DNA of 64,000 nt from the NCBI GenBank assembly GCA_964293155.1, contig CAXYYA010000003.1, positions 44,010 to 108,009 on the forward strand, in the 5' to 3' direction. Origin of the DNA: JAQVEB01 sp028698105 (GTDB lineage: Bacteria > Bacteroidota > Bacteroidia > Bacteroidales > Dysgonomonadaceae). Each line of letters opens with the position of its first letter. Positions within the stretch are counted from its first letter, which is position 1. A model generated the notes under the pieces. It made no database searches. It worked only from the letters and a program-made list of their open reading frames with translations, and was not told the origin of the DNA. This document shows positions 33,550 to 43,285 of this stretch, in pieces. The translations under genes and the position numbers were made by a program.

Positions 33550-35049
33550 ATGAAAAGAAATATCTATTCCATATTCATCGTGTTCCTGGGTTTATCTGTC
33601 TTACTGTCGTGCGATGATTTTCTGAATATGCAACCGACTAACTCAGGGAACGCGGAAGGGGCTATTGCTACACCCGCCGATGCGAAAGTGATCATCAACG
33701 GAATTATGGCTTCCATGACATCGTCTTCTTATTATGGTCGAAACCTGTTCATGTATGGCGATGCTAAGGGTGGCGATCTTACTATTTACTCTGCCGGCAG
33801 AGGCCTCGATGGATTGTACTCGTTTAATCATACGCCTACAAGTAGCACTTACTTCGGATTTTGGACCGTAGGATATTATTGTGTTATGCAGATCAATAAT
33901 CTATTGAAAAATATTGATAAACTTCAGGCCGAAGGAGTCGGAGGATTCGATACCTACAAAGGTCAGGCATTGACTCTTCGCGCTTTGGTTTATTTTGATT
34001 TGGTAAGACTATACGGGTTGCCTTATAATTTGGATAAAACCTCGCCTGGAGTACCGCTCACCATCACAACACTGAACAGCGACGCACAATTGAAGCGAGT
34101 AACAGTGGAAGAAAACTACACGCAAATCATTTCCGATCTTAATGCGGGCAAAGAATTACTGGCATCCGATAAGTCAACACAAAACGGTTATATCGGTTAT
34201 TACGCCAACCTTGCCATAGCAGCGCGGGTAAAGCTCTATATGGAAAATTACGATGGAGCATTGGCCGACGCTCAGGAGATCATCGGAAGCGGCAAATATA
34301 AGCTATACCAGCCATCGGAATGGGTTTCTTCGTGGAGTTCGCAATTTGGGTCTGAGTCCATCTTTGAGATCGGTATGTTTCCGAATGAATCGGATCTTGG
34401 ATCAGCTTCACTTGGTTATTATTTGATGCGATTTGCCCAGAAATCGGGTGCTTCGGGTTATTTTTTGGCGAGTGATTATTTTCTGAATCGCTTGGGCGAA
34501 GATGCCGGAGATGTGCGCTGGGGTGTGATGGATAACGATGAATACTGGTATAATACCGGAACTGTGCGTAAAGGTTCGTGTTACAAATATATGGGAGGCA
34601 TTGCCCGTTCCGACGGATCTTTTCCCGGCGACGGTAAAGAAGCGGCAACAGCCGTAAATATAAAGGTTATTCGTCTTTCGGAGATATACCTGATTGCGGC
34701 CGAAGCCGCATTGCATGCGAACACTCCAAACAAAGAAGACGCCGCAAAATACCTGAACGAGATTCGTAAACGCGCGCCGAATATTGCTCCGGCAACGGTT
34801 GCCACCATTACCGATGATATGATATTGAAGGAGCGCAGCAAGGAGTTGTTCTGCGAAGGGCAGCGGTATTTCGATATGATTCGTAAGAACAAATCCATCG
34901 AGTTCAACGATGATTTCCAGGATGTTCCTGTGAGCACACGCCCAAAAATAATCGACCGGAGTTTTGGGAAAATCGTGCTGCCTATTTCACAAGATGAAAT
35001 TAATGCGAATCCGGCACTCAGTGACGAACAAAACCCCGCTTATAAATAG
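33550..35049 (+). CDS. SusD/RagB-family surface lipoprotein
   Basis: The lid of the SusCD import complex, 499 residues. The lipoprotein signal ends VLLSC (Cys21), followed by acidic DDF, which fits the Bacteroidota surface-export rule for lipoproteins. The SusD fold is shown by TPR-like helices with TYKGQALTLRALVYFDLVRLYG (about 137-160), and by the C-terminal IRLSEIYLIAAEAALHANT and LKERSKELFCEGQRYFDMIR. The gene begins 19 bases after susC. The exposed loops that bind substrate are not identifiable by eye. Confidence 0.95.
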   Translation: MKRNIYSIFIVFLGLSVLLSCDDFLNMQPTNSGNAEGAIATPADAKVIINGIMASMTSSSYYGRNLFMYGDAKGGDLTIYSAGRGLDGLYSFNHTPTSSTYFGFWTVGYYCVMQINNLLKNIDKLQAEGVGGFDTYKGQALTLRALVYFDLVRLYGLPYNLDKTSPGVPLTITTLNSDAQLKRVTVEENYTQIISDLNAGKELLASDKSTQNGYIGYYANLAIAARVKLYMENYDGALADAQEIIGSGKYKLYQPSEWVSSWSSQFGSESIFEIGMFPNESDLGSASLGYYLMRFAQKSGASGYFLASDYFLNRLGEDAGDVRWGVMDNDEYWYNTGTVRKGSCYKYMGGIARSDGSFPGDGKEAATAVNIKVIRLSEIYLIAAEAALHANTPNKEDAAKYLNEIRKRAPNIAPATVATITDDMILKERSKELFCEGQRYFDMIRKNKSIEFNDDFQDVPVSTRPKIIDRSFGKIVLPISQDEINANPALSDEQNPAYK

Positions 35050-35070
35050 TTTGCAGTCGGACGAAAATAA

Positions 35071-35117
35071 AAAACAAACCATCTCTCCGGATAATCAGGA
35101 AAGATGGTTTTGTTTTT
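35071..35117 (+). terminator. Terminator of the susCD operon
   Basis: AAACAAACCATCT (from 35072) pairs with AGATGGTTTTGTTT (35102-35115), ending in a T-run. It lies between the convergent susD and pgk stops. Confidence 0.75.
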
Positions 35118-35144
35118 GTCGCACGCAGCGCATAGTGCAACTAC

Positions 35145-36404
35145 TTAATACCCTCTGATCGCTTTGATACCCGGAAGCACTTTACCTTCAATGAATTCCA
35201 AGAGCGCCCCGCCGCCGGTAGAAACATACGACATTTCGTCGGCTTGGCCGAATTTGTTCACACAGGCTACAGAATCGCCGCCTCCGATAAGCGAGAAAGC
35301 GCCTTTTTGAGTTGCTTCCACAATCGCATCGGACACAGCGCGTGAGCCGTGGTCGAAATTATCGAATTCAAACACGCCTACCGGCCCGTTCCAAAGAATG
35401 GTTTTGGAGTTTTTGATCACATCGGCGAACAGTTTTTCCGATTCGGGGCCGATATCGAGGCCTTCCCATCCGTCGGGAATATCTTTAACCGGGGCAAAAT
35501 CGGTTTTAGCATCGTTGCTAAAGCTGTCGGCAATTTTGGCATCGGTAGCCAGAACGAGGTTTACACCTTTTTCTTTGGCTAATTCCACGATTTCCTGTGC
35601 CAATGCCAGCTTGTCGTCTTCCACAATGGAGTTTCCGATTTTACCGCCATCGGCTTTGGCAAACGTATAAGTCATGCCTCCGGCAAGAATAAGATTGTCA
35701 ACTTTGTCCAACAGGTTTTTGATGATATCTATTTTCGTAGAAACCTTAGAACCGCCCATAATGGCCGTGAACGGACGTTGCGTGTCGTTCATCACTTTTT
35801 CAACAGCTACAATTTCGTTCTGTAAAAGGTAACCGAAAAGTTTGTGGTCTTCGTCAAAGTAATCGGCAATCAAAGCTGTGGAAGCATGTGCACGGTGCGC
35901 GGTTCCAAATGCGTCGTTCACATACACATCGGCATAAGAAGCCAGTTTTTTCGTAAATTCTTTTTGCGATTCTTTCATCGCTTTTTTAGCTTCGGCCGTT
36001 TCTTCGGGTGTGGCATCTTCGGCCAACCGTGGTTTCCCTTCTTCTTCGGCGTAGAAACGCAGGTTTTCGAGCAACAAGGCCTGTCCGGGTTGCAGCGCAG
36101 CGGCTTTTGCAACCGCTTCCTCGCCAACGCAGTCGTTCGCAAACTCAACATCGGCGCCGAGCAATTCTTTTACACGCGGTAGAATGTGTTTTAACGAATA
36201 TTTGTCGGTTGGGCCTTTCGGACGGCCGAGATGTGAACCGATGATCACACTGCCGCCGTCTTTCAATATCTTTTTTAACGTGGGCACAGCCGCACGAATA
36301 CGGGTATCGTCGGTAATATTGAAGTTTTCGTCGAGCGGAACATTAAAATCCACGCGCACAAACGCCTTTTTACCGGCGAAATTAAAAGAATCCATTGTTT
36401 GCAT
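35145..36404 (-). CDS. pgk: Phosphoglycerate kinase
   Basis: Catalyses 1,3-bisphosphoglycerate + ADP = 3-phosphoglycerate + ATP in glycolysis. It has 419 residues, the normal length. Motifs: KKAFVRVDFNVPLD, SHLGRPKG, YVNDAFGTAHRAHAS and the C-terminal nucleotide region GPVGVFEF plus GGGDSVACVNKFG. A second Met three codons in is also possible as start. A single gene with a consensus promoter at 36470-36477. Confidence 0.98.
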   Translation of the reverse strand: MQTMDSFNFAGKKAFVRVDFNVPLDENFNITDDTRIRAAVPTLKKILKDGGSVIIGSHLGRPKGPTDKYSLKHILPRVKELLGADVEFANDCVGEEAVAKAAALQPGQALLLENLRFYAEEEGKPRLAEDATPEETAEAKKAMKESQKEFTKKLASYADVYVNDAFGTAHRAHASTALIADYFDEDHKLFGYLLQNEIVAVEKVMNDTQRPFTAIMGGSKVSTKIDIIKNLLDKVDNLILAGGMTYTFAKADGGKIGNSIVEDDKLALAQEIVELAKEKGVNLVLATDAKIADSFSNDAKTDFAPVKDIPDGWEGLDIGPESEKLFADVIKNSKTILWNGPVGVFEFDNFDHGSRAVSDAIVEATQKGAFSLIGGGDSVACVNKFGQADEMSYVSTGGGALLEFIEGKVLPGIKAIRGY

Positions 36405-36469
36405 AATCTTGATATATTTTAAATGTAATGAGTTCGTAAACCGAAAAACGTAGTTGATAAACCTACGTG

Positions 36470-36477
36470 CAAAGATA
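36470..36477 (-). promoter_or_regulatory. Promoter -7 element of pgk
   Basis: Minus-strand TATCTTTG, an exact consensus, about 65 bases upstream of the start. A short inverted repeat ACGTAG/CTACGT (36448-36468) lies at the expected start of the transcript. Confidence 0.6.
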
Positions 36478-36518
36478 AAGAAAATATGGAAATTTTTCTT
36501 TAATGCGAGGCGAAAAGT

Positions 36519-36941
36519 TTAAGCCTCTTTGATTACCACTTCGTAGGAAACGGGAATGGCTTTTCTGTATAGCGCCATCACGCCGCAGTATTTGTCGAAG
36601 GAAAGTTTACAGGCTTTTTCGAGTTTTTCTTTCGGGAGGTTTTCGCCTTCAAATTCGTAGATCATTTTCATAGAAGTGTAGGTAATGGGGTATTCTTCCG
36701 TGAGTTCCGCATCCAGACGCACGTCGAAACTTTTCACCTGGATACGCATCTTTTTTATGATTTCCACCACATCGAGTCCGGTGCATCCGGTGGCAGCTAC
36801 CAGCATAAGTTTTTTCGGCCGCGGGCCGGCGTCATCGCCTCCGGATTCTTTCGATAGATCAATTTTTACAAGATGTCCGTCGAGGTCTGTTTCAAAAGTG
36901 TTATTTTCTTTCCAAATTGTTTTAATAGAATGTTGTGCCAT
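36519..36941 (-). CDS. OsmC-family protein (peroxiredoxin-like)
   Basis: A 140-residue OsmC/Ohr-fold protein. These reduce organic hydroperoxides with two cysteines. The candidate peroxidatic Cys is in ATGCTGLDVV (about residue 53) and the resolving one in KYCGVM (about 118). The alpha-beta pattern and length fit OsmC. Its start is 177 bases from the divergent asparaginase start. The gene is monocistronic, or cotranscribed with the downstream pgk. Confidence 0.88.
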   Translation of the reverse strand: MAQHSIKTIWKENNTFETDLDGHLVKIDLSKESGGDDAGPRPKKLMLVAATGCTGLDVVEIIKKMRIQVKSFDVRLDAELTEEYPITYTSMKMIYEFEGENLPKEKLEKACKLSFDKYCGVMALYRKAIPVSYEVVIKEA

Positions 36942-37096
36942 TTTTTATACGTTTTGATTGATTTTCTTATGACATTTAAACAAATTAACAGCACTTTAGT
37001 TCGTGAAATGGACAAATCACACAACGTGCTTTCCTTTAGGGTATTAGCCGTCGGAAAAGTTTTTTGTAAAAATGTTTTTTGTGTCGTACAATTCGT

Positions 37097-37104
37097 TACT
37101 TTTG
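37097..37104 (+). promoter_or_regulatory. Promoter -7 element of the asparaginase gene
   Basis: TACTTTTG fits TAnnTTTG, 14 bases before ATG 37119. This supports the short start over an upstream in-frame one. Confidence 0.5.
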
Positions 37105-37118
37105 TAAAAAATACTATT

Positions 37119-38159
37119 ATGGTTGACAAAAATGCGAGTGTTCTGTTGATTTACACGGGTGGAACTATCGGGATGGTGGAAAATGCTGAGACAGGTGCCC
37201 TTGAGCCGTTTAACTTTAGTCATCTGCGTTCGAATGTGCCGGAGATGAAGCGGCTTAATTTCAATGTTGAAACCTATCTTTTTGATCCTCCGCTGGATTC
37301 TTCGGATATCTCACCCGATAACTGGAAAGAGATCACGCGCGTTGTGCAGGACAACTACACCAAATACGACGGATTTGTGATCCTGCACGGAACCGATACC
37401 ATGGCTTACACGGCCTCGGCTATGAGCCTGATGATGGAAAACCTCACCAAACCGGTTATTTTCACCGGATCGCAGTTGCCTATCGGCAAATTGCGTACCG
37501 ACGGTAAGGAAAATCTGATCACCGCACTGGAAATTGCCGCCGATAAAGACAGTTCACGCTATCCCGTAGCGCCCGAAGTTTGCGTTTACATGCAAAATCT
37601 GTTGATGCGCGGAAACCGCACTACGAAAGTGAATGCCGAGAATTTCAGCGCTTTCAACTGTCCCAATTACCCTTATCTGGCCGTTGCCGGCGTAAATATC
37701 CGTTACGAAGACAAATACATCCTGCAGCCGCAGTACAACAAGCCGGTGAATTTTTATTATGATCTGGATGAGAACGTTACCATACTTAAACTCTTCCCCG
37801 GGATAAAAAAAGAAATGGTAGATGCCATTCTTTCCGTACCCGGACTGAAAGGCGTGGTGTTGGAAACCTACGGTTCGGGCAACGCACCGTCCGACAAATG
37901 GTTTATTGAATCGCTTAAATCGGCTGTGGATAAGGGTATTGTCATCGTGAATGTTTCGCAGTGCTTGTCCGGTACGGTTGAAATGTTCCGTTACGAAGCC
38001 GGACAGCAACTGGCCAAAGTTGGTGTGGCCAGCGGCTACGATATTACCACCGAAGCGGCGCTGGCAAAGCTGATGATCCTTTTGGGCGAAGGTAAAACGC
38101 CTGACGAAGTGCGCCGCTTGATGGAAGTTTCGCTGCGCGGCGAATTGACGGTGCGCTGA
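37119..38159 (+). CDS. ansA: L-asparaginase, type I (cytoplasmic)
   Basis: Hydrolyses asparagine to aspartate and ammonia. It has 346 residues from ATG 37119, a normal length and without a signal peptide, as for the cytoplasmic form. The first catalytic Thr is in LLIYTGGTIGMV and the second in ILHGTDTMAYTASAMS. YGSGNAP and SQCLSGTVEM lie in the C-terminal half. An in-frame extension back to 36873 overlaps the promoter and is rejected. Confidence 0.95.
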   Translation: MVDKNASVLLIYTGGTIGMVENAETGALEPFNFSHLRSNVPEMKRLNFNVETYLFDPPLDSSDISPDNWKEITRVVQDNYTKYDGFVILHGTDTMAYTASAMSLMMENLTKPVIFTGSQLPIGKLRTDGKENLITALEIAADKDSSRYPVAPEVCVYMQNLLMRGNRTTKVNAENFSAFNCPNYPYLAVAGVNIRYEDKYILQPQYNKPVNFYYDLDENVTILKLFPGIKKEMVDAILSVPGLKGVVLETYGSGNAPSDKWFIESLKSAVDKGIVIVNVSQCLSGTVEMFRYEAGQQLAKVGVASGYDITTEAALAKLMILLGEGKTPDEVRRLMEVSLRGELTVR

Positions 38160-38160
38160 G

Positions 38161-38192
38161 TTTAGTATTTCCGATCAGAATCCTTATCTTTG
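38161..38192 (+). promoter_or_regulatory. Promoter of the GH15 gene
   Basis: TTTA (38161-38164), 20 bases, TATCTTTG (38185-38192), then 36 bases to ATG 38229. Confidence 0.6.
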
Positions 38193-38228
38193 TATTTCGT
38201 TTAAGCATGCAACAAATACACAGATAGG

Positions 38229-40022
38229 ATGAATAATTTGGATTACGGAGCAATTGGAAACTGCCGCACGGCGGCGCTTATATCGAAAGAAGGAAGTATT
38301 GACTGGTTTTGTCTGCCCGATTTCGATTCCCCATCAATTTTCACGAAACTACTCGATAACGAAAAGGGCGGAAGCTTCGCTTTTTCGGTATCGGACAACT
38401 ACACCATATCCCAGCAATATCTGGGCAACACCAATATCCTCACAACATTATACGAATCGGACGAGGGCACGTTCACGGTTTACGATTATATGCCGCGATA
38501 CAGCACCACAGAATCGGATTACTATGTTCCGCCCGAGATTCATCGCTACATTCGCCTCGTGAAAGGCAACCCGAAATTACGCGTTCACTACAACCCCAAG
38601 ATGAATTACGCGGCAGAAAACGTGAACCACGAGATACACAAAGATTACATCCGCACTTCATCCGAAAAAAACAAGCACAACAAAATTTACCTGTACACCA
38701 ATCTCGGTTTTGAAACCGTGTTGAACGGGGACGAATTTGTTCTCAAGCGGGATGCTTTCTTTTTGTTGTCTTACACGCAAAAACTTGTAACCGTTGACAT
38801 AAACCGCATTCATTTGGATTACGAGCGAACCAAAGTGTACTGGCTTAACTGGGTAAACCGTGCGCGAAAATACACGCAGTACGATGAGATGATCAAACGC
38901 AGTTTGCTGGTATTAAAGTTGCTGTCGTATCAGGATTCGGGCGCGATGTTGGCGGCTCTTACCACCAGCCTGCCCGAAACCATCGGCGAAAACCGCAACT
39001 GGGATTACCGGTTTTGCTGGTTGCGCGATGCGTCCATGTCCATTGACGTGTTGCTTTTCATGGGGCACCGAAACGCGGCAAAGCGGTTTATCGGTTTTGT
39101 GAAAAAGATATTGAAATCGCGCGACGATGTTTACCAGATCATGTACGGCATTCGCGGCGAGCGCGAATTGACGGAAGAGGTACTCACGCATTTGTCGGGT
39201 TACGAAAATTCCTATCCGGTGCGCATCGGAAACGCGGCTTACAATCAGGTGCAGAACGATTCGCTCGGTTATCTGCTGGATGTGATCTATAAATATTATC
39301 TTTATTTCCCCGGCACGTTGGACGAGGTGGAAGAAATTTGGGAAATTGTGCGCAATATTGTCCGGAGGGTTATCAAATCGTGGGCAAGCGTTGACCAGAG
39401 TATATGGGAGTTTCGCACCAAAGAACTCAACTTCGTATTTTCGAAGGTAATGAGTTGGGTGGCGCTGGACAGGGCTTCCAACATTGCCGATCTGCTGCAG
39501 AAAGATAATTATGCAGCAGCATGGCGCCAGGAGGCCGGTAAAATTAAAGCCGAAGTGTTCGAAAAAGGCTGGAAAGAAAGTATGCAAAGCTTTTCGCAGG
39601 CCTACGAAAACGAAGATTACGATTCGTCGCTATTGCTCATGCAATATTATGGTTTCATTGAGCCCAAAGATGAGCATTACGTGAAAACGGTGAAAGCCAT
39701 AAAAGAGAACTTGTTTCACAATGGATTGATGTACAGGTATAAAGCTGAGGACGATTTTGGCGCGCCGTCATCGTCGTTTACCATCTGCACGTTTTGGCTC
39801 ATCGAAGCGCTTTTTGTGATCGGTGAAGAAGCACAGGCCAAAGAAATTTTTGAATCCATGATCTCCAACGCCAACCACCTGGGCTTATACAGCGAAGACC
39901 TCGATTTTGAGACCAAACGCCAGTTGGGTAATTTTCCGCAGGCATATTCGCACCTGGCTTTCATCAATACAGCTTCGCTGTTTTCGGAAGAAAAGCCGCT
40001 ATCGAAGTTTATCCGACCGTAG
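38229..40022 (+). CDS. Glycoside hydrolase family 15 (glucoamylase/trehalase type)
   Basis: A 597-residue cytoplasmic enzyme without signal peptide. The N-terminal beta domain starts with IGNCRTAALISKEGSIDWFCLPDFDSPS. The (alpha/alpha)6 catalytic domain covers about 220-590. Family motifs are NWDYRFCWLRDASMS and SIWEFRTKELNFVFSKVMSW (candidate general acid Glu near residue 393) and GNFPQAYSHLAFIN. Intracellular GH15 enzymes include trehalases, and the convergent trehalose synthase genes make trehalase an attractive role. Glucoamylase activity is equally possible. Its end overlaps the mscS gene by 14 bases. Confidence 0.9.
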   Translation: MNNLDYGAIGNCRTAALISKEGSIDWFCLPDFDSPSIFTKLLDNEKGGSFAFSVSDNYTISQQYLGNTNILTTLYESDEGTFTVYDYMPRYSTTESDYYVPPEIHRYIRLVKGNPKLRVHYNPKMNYAAENVNHEIHKDYIRTSSEKNKHNKIYLYTNLGFETVLNGDEFVLKRDAFFLLSYTQKLVTVDINRIHLDYERTKVYWLNWVNRARKYTQYDEMIKRSLLVLKLLSYQDSGAMLAALTTSLPETIGENRNWDYRFCWLRDASMSIDVLLFMGHRNAAKRFIGFVKKILKSRDDVYQIMYGIRGERELTEEVLTHLSGYENSYPVRIGNAAYNQVQNDSLGYLLDVIYKYYLYFPGTLDEVEEIWEIVRNIVRRVIKSWASVDQSIWEFRTKELNFVFSKVMSWVALDRASNIADLLQKDNYAAAWRQEAGKIKAEVFEKGWKESMQSFSQAYENEDYDSSLLLMQYYGFIEPKDEHYVKTVKAIKENLFHNGLMYRYKAEDDFGAPSSSFTICTFWLIEALFVIGEEAQAKEIFESMISNANHLGLYSEDLDFETKRQLGNFPQAYSHLAFINTASLFSEEKPLSKFIRP

Positions 40023-41094
40023 GATTTGTTGGCGGAAGGTTTTTCATTTCCATCTTGGCAAATGAACCGGGGTATTGCTCGTTGATGAAATCAATCATCT
40101 TTTCGCGCACCTCCACACGCAAATCCCAGTTATCGGAAGAATTGGCGCTGCTCACCAGAATGCGTATCTCTTTATACCACTCTTTGCTGTCGGTTACCTG
40201 AATGTTTTGCGCACGGCCGTCCCATTTGGGATTTCCTTTTACGATAGCTCCCAATTTATCGCGCAGCGGCTCCAGCGGCAGGTTATACGCAACGTACAGA
40301 TAAACGGTTCCCATAATATTGGAAGTGGTGCGCGTCCAGTTCGCGATCGGGTTCTGCAAAAAATAATCCACCGGAACGATCAATCGCCTTTCGTCCCATA
40401 TTTTCACTACCACGTATGTGATATTGATCTCTTCTATCCGTCCCCATTCATTGTTTACCACCACCACATCGTCTAAGCGGATGGGTTGTGTGAGCGCGAT
40501 CTGAATTCCCGAAAGCACTTGTCCCACACTGCGTTGCGCCGCAAGTCCCACAATAATTCCCAACACCCCGGCGGAGGTGAGCGCGCTTACGCCGATGTTG
40601 CGCAGCGCATCTATGGACATTAATGCGATGGATACGAACACAATACCGGCGGTTACGATAAGTATTTTTTCGATCATGCTCAACTGCGTCATCCTCTTTC
40701 TGACTTGCAAGTTGTTTTCCTGACTCATGTCCAGCTTGTTCAGATAATACCGGAACGCCGCACGGATAAATTGTATCACCAGCCAGCCGATAGCCAGAAT
40801 AAGGAGTATCTGGCTTACTTTCTGCAATTTTTGGAAGAAGGCGACATCGCTTTTCAGAAATTCGCTAAAAACGGTTAGCAGTATGGCAAAAATGATCCAG
40901 ATGGCCGGAACCCTGAACATGCGGATGATGAAATCGTCCAACGGGCTGTCGGTGTTTTTGGCTTTGTGTTGCAGCTTTTTCGATATGAAATTGTAAACAG
41001 CTACCAACAGGATAAAAAGAGCGAAGAACAAAAGGCCGATAAAAAGGTAGCGCCAGTTGCTGTTTTGCTCGAGGAGTTGATTGATCCAATCCAT
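40009..41094 (-). CDS. MscS-family mechanosensitive channel
   Basis: A 361-residue inner-membrane channel that opens on hypo-osmotic shock. Four hydrophobic segments precede the pore helix: about 15-37, 65-80, 92-112 and 140-160. The pore-lining helix is SALTSAGVLGIIVGLAAQRSVGQVLSGI (about 165-195), followed by the beta domain signature DDVVVVNNEWGRIEEI and NPIANWTRT. It lies 16 bases after the trehalose synthase gene in the same direction, so accumulation and release of osmolytes are probably co-expressed. Confidence 0.92.
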   Translation of the reverse strand: MDWINQLLEQNSNWRYLFIGLLFFALFILLVAVYNFISKKLQHKAKNTDSPLDDFIIRMFRVPAIWIIFAILLTVFSEFLKSDVAFFQKLQKVSQILLILAIGWLVIQFIRAAFRYYLNKLDMSQENNLQVRKRMTQLSMIEKILIVTAGIVFVSIALMSIDALRNIGVSALTSAGVLGIIVGLAAQRSVGQVLSGIQIALTQPIRLDDVVVVNNEWGRIEEINITYVVVKIWDERRLIVPVDYFLQNPIANWTRTTSNIMGTVYLYVAYNLPLEPLRDKLGAIVKGNPKWDGRAQNIQVTDSKEWYKEIRILVSSANSSDNWDLRVEVREKMIDFINEQYPGSFAKMEMKNLPPTNPTVG

Positions 41095-41110
41095 GTGTTA
41101 CGTGTTGAAA

Positions 41111-43285
41111 TTAGTAAGTAAGTTTTTCTAAAAACGGAATTACGGCCGATTGCAAAGGGATGCGGTATTTGGCCGCTGCGGAGAAATCGCCCACTTTAAT
41201 GCTGATGCCGTCGGGTGGGAGTGCGCGAAACATATCTTCATCGGTGGTATCGTCGCCGATGGCGAGAATAAAATCGTACTCTTTTTGTGCGATGCGGCGT
41301 TTTACTTCGCTGCCTTTGTTGAATTCCGGCGGTTTCACTTCCACGATTTTGTTGCCCGGAACAATTTGCAGGTTTAATCGCGATGTAGGGCCGATCAAAG
41401 CGTTGATCAGTTGTTTCTGCCGCAGTTCGGCCAGCCACACGTCCACGTTGCGGTAGTGCCACACCAGCGAAGCGTCTTTCACTTCCAGTGTTGATTTGGG
41501 CGTTTTCTCTATCGTGTGTTGAATGATGTTGATGATCTCATCGTCCCACGCATCTATTTTTTGCTGATTTTCGTTCCATTTGCCGTTTTCCTTGTAAAAA
41601 GCGCCGTGCTCGGCGGCAAAATCGAGGTTCAGGCCCTTAAACCATTTATCGAGTATCTGGTGATTGCGTCCGCTGTTGATGACTACGGTATTTTTTTTGT
41701 CGGCCGACATGCGACGGAGTAAATCCAATAGTTCGGCCGAGGGAACGGCATCTTCGGGATTTTTTACAAAACGCGACAGCGTTCCGTCATAATCGAGCAT
41801 CAGCAAACGGGCTGAAGCCTGGTCGTAAGAGTTTTTAATTTGGTTAAGCTGTCGTTTGCCGACTATTTTTTGGATGATCTCCTTGTTCTGTTCTTTTATT
41901 GCGGTGAGTTCCTTCACAAAATCATTCGCCCATTTTTTTACATCTTGTTTTGAGATGCGGGCCTGCATTTTTTGCAAACGCTCCCTTTTCTCTTCTTTAC
42001 TCATGGACAGAGCCTGCAAAATGGCTTCTTCAATTTCGTGCGTATCGTTTGGGTTAATGATCATGGCGTCTGTGAGTTCAATAGCTGCACCGGCCATTTC
42101 GCTCAGAATGAGCACGCCCGGATTGTCGGCTTGTTTGGTTGCCAGATATTCTTTGGCCACAAGGTTCATGCCGTCGCGAAGCGGTGTTACGAGCGCTGTT
42201 TCGGCAATGCTGTACATCGCCATAAGCTCATTGAATGCAAAGCTGCGGTAGAAATAATGGATGGGCGTCCAGCCCAGTTTGGAATATTCTCCGTTGATTT
42301 GCCCGATGGCCTGATCTATTTTGGTTTTTAGATCGGCATATTTACCGACGGCGTCGCGTGAGGGAACCACGATCATTGCCAGCGATACTTTTTCGTGATA
42401 TTCGGGATGCATTCTCAGGAATTGTTCAAATCCTCTCAGCCGGTGAAGGATTCCTTTGCTGTAGTCTAATCTGTCAACCGACAAAATGATGGATTGTTTA
42501 CCAAGGCTCCGTTTTAACACACCGATCTTTTTCTTCACGGCGGGAAGCGAAGCGGCTTCGTGGTATTGCGCATAATTAATTCCCATCGGGAATGCATCTA
42601 CATGAACGATGCGGTCTTGCAGGTTTATTTCATCCAGATCGCAGTTCAGATCGAGCACACGATAAATGGCGCTGATGAAATGCCGCATGTAATCGTGCGT
42701 GTGAAACCCGATCAAATCGGCTCCCAGCAACCCGTTAAGCACCTCTTCGCGTTCGGGCAGAACGCGAAAAAGTTCGTACGACGGGAACGGGATATGGTGA
42801 AAATATCCGATGCTGACTTTCGGCCTGTTATCGCGGATCATTTTCGGGAGCAGCATCAGCTGGTAATCCTGAACCCAAACCACGTCGTCGTTTTCGATAA
42901 ACGGCAACGCTGCCTTGCTGAAAAGCTGGTTCACCTGCTGGTATGCTTCCCAATACCGGGTTTTATATTGAATGTAGGAGAAAAAATAATGACAAAGCGG
43001 CCAAATGGTGCTGTTGCTGTATCTTTCGTAATAATTTTCTGTTTGTTCCGTGGTTAAAAAAACGGGGTGAAAGTTTAACTTATTTAATTTTTTTGTGATA
43101 ATCTCTTTTTCCTTGTCGTTTTCGGCATGTATGCCCGGCCAGCCAACCCAGTATTTCTCGGCTTTTGTTTCCAGTGAGCCTAAGCCGGTTGCCAACCCTC
43201 CGGCGCTTGGAGTTACGCTGAATCGTCCGTTTTTACTTCGTTCAATCTTTACCGGCAATCTGTTCGCAATGATTATTATTTTCAT
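41111..43285 (-). CDS. Bifunctional trehalose-6-phosphate synthase/phosphatase
   Basis: A 724-residue OtsA-OtsB fusion making trehalose from UDP-glucose and glucose-6-phosphate. The synthase domain is about 1-465: IIANRLPVKIER, GGLATGLGSL, VWVQDYQLMLLPKMIR, VDRLDYSKGI, and TPLRDGMNLVAKEYLA. The HAD phosphatase domain is about 488-724: LLMLDYDGTLSRF with the nucleophile Asp, then NSGRNHQILDKW and AIGDDTTDEDMF. The fusion is common in Bacteroidota. It is followed by mscS and convergent to a GH15 enzyme. I saw no consensus promoter in the gap upstream. Confidence 0.96.
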   Translation of the reverse strand: MKIIIIANRLPVKIERSKNGRFSVTPSAGGLATGLGSLETKAEKYWVGWPGIHAENDKEKEIITKKLNKLNFHPVFLTTEQTENYYERYSNSTIWPLCHYFFSYIQYKTRYWEAYQQVNQLFSKAALPFIENDDVVWVQDYQLMLLPKMIRDNRPKVSIGYFHHIPFPSYELFRVLPEREEVLNGLLGADLIGFHTHDYMRHFISAIYRVLDLNCDLDEINLQDRIVHVDAFPMGINYAQYHEAASLPAVKKKIGVLKRSLGKQSIILSVDRLDYSKGILHRLRGFEQFLRMHPEYHEKVSLAMIVVPSRDAVGKYADLKTKIDQAIGQINGEYSKLGWTPIHYFYRSFAFNELMAMYSIAETALVTPLRDGMNLVAKEYLATKQADNPGVLILSEMAGAAIELTDAMIINPNDTHEIEEAILQALSMSKEEKRERLQKMQARISKQDVKKWANDFVKELTAIKEQNKEIIQKIVGKRQLNQIKNSYDQASARLLMLDYDGTLSRFVKNPEDAVPSAELLDLLRRMSADKKNTVVINSGRNHQILDKWFKGLNLDFAAEHGAFYKENGKWNENQQKIDAWDDEIINIIQHTIEKTPKSTLEVKDASLVWHYRNVDVWLAELRQKQLINALIGPTSRLNLQIVPGNKIVEVKPPEFNKGSEVKRRIAQKEYDFILAIGDDTTDEDMFRALPPDGISIKVGDFSAAAKYRIPLQSAVIPFLEKLTY

